From: Lyophyllum atratum | Lineage: Eukaryota; Basidiomycota; Agaricomycetes; Agaricales; Lyophyllaceae | Reading direction: 5' to 3' | Assembly (NCBI GenBank): GCA_014905825.1 | Contig: JACGCN010000003.1 | Span: 372,001-436,000, forward strand | Length of the DNA: 64,000 nt | Part shown: positions 57,682-64,000 of the stretch, in pieces | Position numbering within the stretch: position 1 is the first letter of the stretch | Layout of the letters: each line of letters begins with the position of its first letter | The notes under the pieces: model-generated | The model's input: only the letters and a program-made list of their open reading frames with translations | Told to the model about the DNA's origin: nothing | Databases searched by the model: none | Translations under genes and position numbers: made by a program

Positions 57682-58203
57682 ATGTCTGTCAGCACTCGAA
57701 ATTCCAAGCAACGAAAGAGGAGAGTGTAAGTGGAATCTGCGTTGCGCAGAACGCCTTGTCGTTGCAATTACATCTCTGATGATGAACCATAGACAACGTT
57801 TTGGGTTCGACACGCCTGCGGCACGAGCTACCCAAAGATTTAGAATGCGTGAGTTTGGGTGTACTTCCTCTGCCGTCTGGCTGATAACAGAAAAGTAGGC
57901 CAAGATCCATTATCTCACTCGGCGAAGATAGAAATCCTTTTCTCCGAAATAGAACTCACACGCCTTCAAGAAGAAGTCGAGCATCTTCGACAAACCCTTG
58001 CCCGCAAGGAAGCGGTCATTGACGGATTACACAGAAGGCTCTGGAAGTACCGAGGCGACCAGCTCAATAACGCTCGATATGAAGAAGCTGAAGCACGCTG
58101 TGCCGCCCGAGGCGAAGAAGTAGGAGGGATATCCCAGGCCCGATACGAGGCTTCATCGCCGTTACCACTTTCAAGTTCCTCGGATGAAGAGAGGAAAATT
58201 TAG
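57682..58203 (+). CDS. Small coiled-coil protein, 135 residues
   Basis: Three exons (57682-57725, 57793-57848 and 57896-58203; introns 67 and 47 nt) join in phase. The start MSVSTRNSKQRKRRVQRFGF is basic. A leucine-zipper-like coiled coil (IEILFSEIELTRLQEEVEHL, RQTLARKEAVIDGLHRRLWK) follows, and the end is Ser/acidic-rich (SPLPLSSSSDEERKI). The basic head plus coiled coil recalls short DNA-binding or scaffold proteins, but no bZIP consensus (NxxAAxxCR) is present. Function unknown. Confidence 0.6.
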
Positions 58204-58439
58204 CGGGTGTCAAAATATGTATATACCTTCATATCAGATAGAGTAAAATCCGGGGTCTCGTGAGACGGTCACCGTAAACCGGCATAACAGAGTAGAAGAC
58301 AGAGAAGTCCAGTGCGCGACTGAGGCAGACGGGATCAGTGACGGCAACGTCAGAGGCAGCCCTGTAGTCCTCGAGAATTTTGGATAGCTGTCAATCTAGT
58401 TGGAGTGATGGGCTTAGGCTATCGTTTCAATCAGGTAGG

Positions 58440-59200
58440 TAGAATGAGACGTACCTTCAACACGTCACGGCGGCGGCGACGAAAACGCTCCGGCGTTGCG
58501 CAAATGGCCCCTGCAATGTATGCCGGGGGTCTCAGAGGAGGTGCTAGTGGCGTCGGTGGGCGAACGGGGCTGCGGTGGAATTGGTGGGGGGGCTTTATGT
58601 GGGGGTGGGCGAGCTCGAGCGGTGACGACAGCGCGAGCAACCAGACTGATTCGCAGTTGGGTGAGTTGCCCGGTAGATGCGTGAAGGAAGTTATTACGGA
58701 GGCGTTGATGCACGGATGACCGAGTGAGTGTGAGGTGGCGGGTGGCCCCGCATAACGGCCAGTTCGGGCACGAACATTGGCGGTGGCGACGGCAAAGCGT
58801 TGCGGTTGCGCAAATCGGCCAATGGATGTGGGTAGGGGATCGTATAGGAGGGCGTTGATGGGGGAATGGACGGGCTGAGCTGCATTTGAGGTGGTGGGGG
58901 GTCGTTCTGCTGGGGTAGGCCAGTTGCGGCATGACGACGGCGCCAGCGACAGAAATGATCCAAGGTTGCGTAAATCACCCCATAGCTGGGTGCCGAGGGT
59001 CATAGAGATGGTGCTGGTGGTGTCAAAGGGTGCATAGAGCTGCATTTCAGGTGGTGGAGAACTGGTATGTCGGGGTGAGTCCGAGTCAGTTGGCCAGTAA
59101 CGACGGCAGCAGCAACTTGGACAACTCACCCTTGCACGAATGCCCTCAGAACTGCATGCGGGGGGTTATCGAGAGAGTGCTCGTGGGGTTGAACATTGAA
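58440..59200. repeat. Degenerate minisatellite, ~155-165-bp unit
   Basis: Five diverged copies begin near 58465, 58620, 58776, 58938 and 59103, each marked by G(A/C)GACGRCAGCGRC...GTTGCGCAAAT or GTTGG and by TGCATTTGAGGTGGTGG / TGCATTTCAGGTGGTGG. Long open frames on the minus strand across it (Pro/His/Arg-rich) arise from the repeat composition and are not called as genes. Confidence 0.65.
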
Positions 59201-59815
59201 GAGCGGGCGGGGCTGCAGTTGAACGTTGGGGTTTGGTTGTCACGATGCTGAAGCTCTCGTCTCAGTGGCCTCGAAAACATGCGTCAACAATTAATTATAT
59301 CTCATTGTTGACAGACTTGGCTCAGATCGACACAGTAGCTCATGATGACCTAGATAGAAATACAAAGGTCAGCTTCTACAGCAACACGTGAAGGAGGAGG
59401 GGAGGACTTACTTGGTACTGAATCTTGGAGACCTGGCGTAGAGAGATGAGTAGAATTACCATGGATGCGCTGGTAGTCCTTGATTCCTCAAGAGTACACT
59501 GTCGTGCTCTCCCGGAGGCGACGCGCGAAGAAAGTATTTGGTTGCCACTTTCCTTTAAGTAGTAGCAATAAAAGGTGTTTGGTTCAAGAGTCCGAATCAA
59601 CAAGCACGAGTCATGTGTACTCAGACACGACAGGACGCGACAGGACGCGACAGGACGTGACACAAAAAAAGGTCAGACCGTGACTCAAAGCACCGAAATT
59701 TATTGACATGAGCTCAGTGTAAGGTCAATCCTCAATGGAATAGTCTGAGATTTTGATAACTCGTGTATACGCACATCACCCTACTAAAGTACAAAGATGG
59801 GAGGGTAAGACTATC
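59201..59815. other. Spacer with a short (CGACAGGACG)n tract
   Basis: A ten-base unit CGACAGGACG is repeated about three and a half times at 59627-59660. No gene recognised. Confidence 0.5.
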
Positions 59816-61009
59816 TTAAGCGGAGGCACCCCCGGTCAGGCCAACACCCCCGGCGGAACCGCCGGGAGGTCCCCCATGGCGATGACCCCATCCCTCCGAC
59901 CTGCCCTTGCCCCCTATCTCCCACGCACGTCTCTCCTTCTTCTTCAGGTCCTCCATCTGTGTCGCCATGACCTGGATGGCATTGAGAGTCTCTATATTCA
60001 AATGGGAGGGCAGAGAAAAAATGATGTGGCGACCTTCCGCTCCCTCTGTGACATAAAGTGTGTCAAACGCCAGGCCCCGTCTAAATTCATGTTAGAGTAT
60101 TTAGTGAATCGTATGCCGAGTCCAATACTCACAGTATCGCTGTAGATAGCGCTGTCCACGGGGTGAAATTGATGGACGTGGTCCTCTCGAGGTCGGTGAA
60201 GAAGGTCAGGAGCGCGGCCTCATAAGTAGTGTCGATTTCCATGAGGCGCAGACGGAGGCCATCTTCCGGCGTAGAGAGGTCGTGCTATCATAGACGTTAA
60301 TGATCAGAAAGTTTAAAATATTATCACATACCGTCCGCTGGAGGACATTATCTCCCTCGACATGTGAGGTGGGGTCCGGTGCCTGATGTCGGGGTCGGAA
60401 CGGCTGGTTCAAGTCCTCAACTTGTCTGCGGTATGACTCTAAGTCATCGAGAAGCCGCTGACGTTCCTCATCGAGGGCAATGATCTGCTCTCGCATCACC
60501 TCATCCTCGTTTCGGGGCACCTGGTTACTCAAATAAGGTAAGTAGACGGTGGTTTGGGGAGGCGCGCCAGCTGTGGCAGCCGCAGCCTCAGCAGCGTCCT
60601 CCACAAGCTCGTCTGCGGCGTGATTCGAGGCATGCGAGAGAGCCGCATTGAAAGCGGAGTCATCCTCATCTTCCGGATGAGGATCTGAAGGAGAAAAGAC
60701 GATATCAAAATGTAAGCTATGAGTAGGGTCATGATCGATATAGCGCACCTGTCGCGCCTGTTCTGGCGCGGGCTCTGACTCTCGCCCGCCTTGTGCCTCG
60801 ACTCAAACTAGCGTTTCCCCGGGAAGCCCGTGGGCGAGGCCTCCTGAGCACAAAGCTGTAAGGTGCTTGAGATATTCCCCATGGAGTTAACAGGGTAAAA
60901 TACGGTCTGAATAGAGAAAACACTCACTTTGCTGGAGCGCAGAGGCTTCCTGAGAGGAGTACTGTCCAAATGTGTTGTACTCGGGATCATAGTCGCTGAT
61001 ACGTTCCAT
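59816..61009 (-). CDS. Hypothetical acidic/coiled-coil protein
   Basis: Exons read from ATG 61009: MERISDYDPEYNTFGQYSSQ, then FVLRRPRPRASRGNASLSRG with an Arg-rich GTRRARVRARARTGATG, then an acidic segment DPHPEDEDDSAFNAALSHAS plus an Ala-rich run, then NEDEVMREQIIALDEERQRL (coiled coil) and FRPRHQAPDPTSHVEGDNVL. A later exon encodes DLSTPEDGLRLRLMEIDTTY and AALLTFFTDLERTTSINFTP. The last encodes LNIETLNAIQVMATQMEDLK and a Gly-rich tail. Most introns are clean GT-AG of 50-75 nt; the phase at the last one is uncertain. No family recognised. Confidence 0.5.
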
Positions 61010-61518
61010 ACCAGCTAGCAGAGGTACCTGGTATCTGCCAGGCAGGTGGGATCCTCGCCTCTTATCCCCACCGATGCGCCATCGTGATTACTTTCCATAT
61101 TCGGTCGTCTTCAAGGAAGGTGTGGGAGCAACAAAAAAAAACAAGGACCTACTACTACGGTTATCCATATGGAGAGTTTTGCATCCGACATGATCCTAAA
61201 ACTGTATTGAATCAGCTTCCCTCGGAGAAACCTGAGGGCCGATGACATAACCTTCATTTGTCATAGTCGCTCCCAATGCGCAAGGCTGTGACCCTGGAAG
61301 GGGACAACGTGTGTAAGTACTTGAACTGGACAACATGTGTAAGTCTTGATACCTCTTTGGACGACCTGACAAGAGTGTCTGATTCTCCTGAACCTAATGT
61401 AGCGCTCCAAGCGCCATGAAAATTCGACAGATTTAGTTCAAGATCACGAGGGGTTGTTGGTTGTTAAAAGTCCGGGTTGACATCAACAACCACATCTCAC
61501 CACATCTCACGAACCACA
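61010..61518. other. Divergent spacer between two small genes
   Basis: No gene; holds the presumed promoters of 61009 (minus) and 61519 (plus). The 24-bp stretch GGACAACGTGTGTAAGTACTTGAACTGGACAACATGTGTAAGT shows a direct repeat near 61302-61338. Confidence 0.4.
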
Positions 61519-62033
61519 ATGTCCGAGTCTTTCAAATCGAATTCCTCTGAGGAAGAATCCTCCTCCGGGGAGACAGCGCCCTCAAGTCCCACAGTGGAGG
61601 CGGTTGCCGCGGACATGGTTCCGATGGATGACCACGTCCGGAAAGTCAGTGAGGACAACGTCATCACACCAGTATAGCCTTGCTCACTCACTTATTCACT
61701 TCTTAGCATGCCTTGAACCCAGCAGACTTGAGATATTTTCGCGAGATGTACAGCGCCTGTCGAGCGGTCAGGGCAGTCCTCGATCAGAAGGTCATCATCA
61801 CCAAAACCAATTTGGACGCGCACCATGGGCATCCAGATGGATTGCATTATCAGCTCGCCAAATCTCAATATGAGCTAGCTAAGGTCCGTTGCCTCGTGGC
61901 GGAACAATCGCAAGTAGCATTCGAATGGGCCTTCCAAGACCTCAACGAACATTCCGGCGACTTGGACATGTTTAGACGCAAGGTCGAGTCGGCGCTGAAG
62001 GTGTTGGACAGCGGGGGTACATCGTCATCTTGA
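61519..62033 (+). CDS. Small helical protein, 150 residues
   Basis: Two exons (61519-61644 and 61707-62033, intron 62 nt) join in phase. An acidic Ser-rich head (SFKSNSSEEESSSGETAPSS) leads to a helical body: HALNPADLRYFREMYSACRA, VRAVLDQKVIITKTNLDAHH, LHYQLAKSQYELAKVRCLVA, VAFEWAFQDLNEHSGDLDMF and RRKVESALKVL. No family recognised. Size, head-plus-helix layout and location resemble the genes at 57682 and 59816. Confidence 0.6.
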
Positions 62034-63027
62034 GACTCATATTGCTGTTTTTATGTGGTGAGCTACTTATCGATACTTGTTAACCTCTTAAGCTCAATGA
62101 TAACAGCTTGTTTCCAGGTATATATGTACACCCACCGTTGTATCCTTGTATCCTGAGTATGTTGCACAACGTGCATCTCTCTCTTTAGTCCGGCAAGGCC
62201 TGGAAAGTTCTAAACGCGTAGAAAGTTGTCGTCTTCCTTCATATGCCAAGCGGTGCTATTAATTTACAGACTGCTTGGAATGTACTCACTTCTATAACGA
62301 AGTCTTTCTCCGAATCATTCTTCTGGAAGAAATTTTGGTGGGGATAGCGAAAGGCTATTCAGATGTGAAGAACCGGTGGTATAACGTTGGGAGGAATTCA
62401 GTGCCACATTTCGCGCGTAGTGATAGTGATAGTGATATTACCCACGGGCGGTCCCGACGAGGAACATGTGGGGTTTCCGAGTCCGTACCACGTACATGCA
62501 TCAAATGTACACTACAGACGCAAGCTAACCATTGCCGCTATGATATACGGAATGGCACGGGTTAGTGTAGCCACGCGGAATTCAACGAGATAGATGTGAA
62601 TGTTTGATAACCAATAGTAGCGAAGAAGTGAGTTTGTTATATATGTACATACCCAGCGAAGAGAGGGCACAGATTGCGATCATGAAGGAGGAGGGAAATG
62701 AAGGCGGACATGGCATGAAAGTGGTAAGGAATGAGTAAATCGGGGGGAAGTGCGAAGATGGTGGCAAGGAACTGCCGTCATCAAAACATGGGCACATAAG
62801 GAAGGAGGGTGATTACCCAAAGTCAATCGACAGCAGTCCCCGGCCCTCCTGGCAGGACAGTACGGGTAAAACCCTGTGGGAGCCCTGGAGGATTTGTGGC
62901 CCATGCATTGGACAATAGCGAAAGACATACAACCACTGTCGAGACATACATGTTCATTTACTATAACCAACAATTCTTTATACTGGCGTGAATAGTATCT
63001 CTGATGTGCCTTCATCTTCACAATGAT
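62034..63027. other. Intergenic, no supported gene
   Basis: About 1 kb with only short open frames. Confidence 0.4.
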
Positions 63028-64000
63028 CTATTTGCTCCAATATGCATTTCTACCTTCCCTTGTCCTTCTAGCCCTGTCGTACTTGTTTGCAGCAGCGAGG
63101 TTGGATTTCGTTTTGGTCAAATGGACGCCGCGGGAAATTCTTGCAACATCTGTGTCTTCCGTGTCTAGCTCGCTGCCAAGTAAGTGCAAGGGGTACTTTG
63201 AAGGCAACATGGTGCCATGGGCTTCTTCTCCTGCAAAAGACCTGTAATAAGATGATTAATAATGAGGTCTGACATATATTCTGAACAACGTACCACAATG
63301 AGTTGCCCCTAGCAACAAAGAAAATTCGATATTCGCCATAAATGAAACTGTATTCTTGTAACCTTTCATCAGCTTGCAGGTAAAACTGGGCACATAGACC
63401 GTGGAGACCCTCTTCATCCCTGTCGTGATGGATCGGGGCTGTGTAGTTTGAGCAAGAATAAAGCGTAGTGCCTGTTGTACCTAACAATTCTACCACGTCA
63501 TTATGCTTTCTGAGACGACGCGATATTCCCGGATGGACAGAGCGTGCAACTTCATCAAGTAGCAAGGTGTCCTGGGTATCGTTCAGAATCATGCTTTCAG
63601 AAGTAAAGCCGAATTGTACTTCTGCGTCATTGAATAATGCATTCATGCCATCTTCTGAATCTGCATCCATGCCATGATACATGGCATAGCCGTCCCCTGG
63701 ACGCCCCCCCATGGGGGCACGGGTACCGCGAGCCACCATTTTACCGTTCCCAAAGGCAGTGAATATTTTCCCCCTCTTCACCTGCGGCTTACATAGTAGT
63801 TGCTCGTGGTGTGAAATGAGCTTCTCGAGCGCATCGTCAGAAAAAGCCTTGTAGAGCCAAAAATCCAACTATCCCATAATCAGAATTGGCCCGGGCTCAC
63901 TCAGGCTGCGCAGATGTACAGTACTCACTGCAACTCCTTTTTCATCCTCCATTATATAAAGATGGCGGCCGCAATGCTTCAGGATCGCTTCATTCGGGCC
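63028..64000 (-). CDS. TET/JBP-like 2OG-Fe(II) dioxygenase (5' end outside window)
   Basis: Exons 63929-64000 (partial), 63294-63868 and 63028-63241, introns 60 and 52 nt. The visible protein has KIFTAFGNGKMVARGTRAPM, GGRPGDGYAMYHGMDADSED, SVHPGISRRLRKHNDVVELL, then the double-stranded beta-helix core TLYSCSNYTAPIHHDRDEEG with an H-x-D pair (the iron ligands), CAQFYLQADERLQEYSFIYG, EYRIFFVARGNSLW, and after the intron SFAGEEAHGTMLPSKYPLHL, which supplies the distal iron His (HGT). This H-x-D...H order and spacing fits the basidiomycete oxygenases grouped with TET/JBP, which oxidise 5-methylcytosine or thymine and are often found with transposons. The family assignment is from memory of motif layout; activity is not shown. 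The N-terminus is cut by the window end. Confidence 0.58.

Noticed and set aside
58431..59129. 232-codon minus-strand frame
   Set aside because: Product of the GC-rich minisatellite; sequence repeats at the DNA level and has no domain.
1..64000. CRISPR arrays, operons, riboswitches and rRNA genes
   Set aside because: None seen; the window is eukaryotic nuclear DNA and direct repeats present are tandem arrays without spacers.

Overview
The window looks like nuclear DNA of a mushroom-forming basidiomycete (Agaricomycete). Evidence: many genes are split by GT-AG introns of about 50-60 nt; the window carries a FunK1 kinase, a Plavaka-type transposase, a GT15 mannosyltransferase, a G-domain/coiled-coil GTPase and a TET/JBP-like dioxygenase; and it has five intron-containing nuclear tRNA-Lys genes. 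All names come from reading the sequence; no database search was run.

Layout. 1-8.5 kb: tRNA-Lys(UUU), a frameshifted AIG1-like GTPase (1.2-2.6 kb), a coiled-coil proline/serine-rich protein (3.1-5.3 kb) and a TRIP4/ASC-1-type C2HC5 zinc-finger gene (6.3-7.4 kb). 8.4-13.2 kb: two tRNA-Lys(CUU) genes flank a large inverted repeat with arms of about 0.92 kb. Each arm carries a copy of a small secreted cysteine-rich protein gene, and the spacer holds an 841-bp non-autonomous DNA transposon with a perfect 8-bp target duplication. 13.5-23 kb: HEM14 (protoporphyrinogen oxidase), a helical-domain/pseudokinase gene broken by a 10-bp tandem duplication, a decayed kinase pseudogene, then ZIM17/HEP1 and GRX5. 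23.4-33.5 kb: FunK1 kinase, GT15 mannosyltransferase, an unrecognised 590-residue membrane-anchored protein and an Sds3-like chromatin factor. 34-41 kb: tRNA-Lys(CUU), two tandem SDR dehydrogenases and a cytochrome P450. 41-48 kb: a small protein with a possible amyloid-type motif, a ~425-bp tandem array running into the last codons of SEC72, SEC72 itself, another tRNA-Lys(CUU) and a secreted M28 aminopeptidase. 48.7-52.4 kb: a ~140-bp tandem array, a truncated RPN6 fragment and a short hypothetical gene. 52.7-57.2 kb: an apparently intact Plavaka transposase. 57.6-64 kb: three small coiled-coil genes, a ~160-bp minisatellite and, at the right edge, a TET/JBP-like 2OG-Fe(II) dioxygenase.

Housekeeping genes (HEM14, ZIM17, GRX5, SEC72, KTR-type mannosyltransferase, Sds3-like, TRIP4-like) alternate with fast-evolving accessory material: transposons, pseudogenes, tandem arrays and secreted or signalling proteins. 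HEM14, ZIM17 and GRX5 all serve mitochondrial cofactor or chaperone biology, but they are separated by kinase relics, so shared regulation is not implied.
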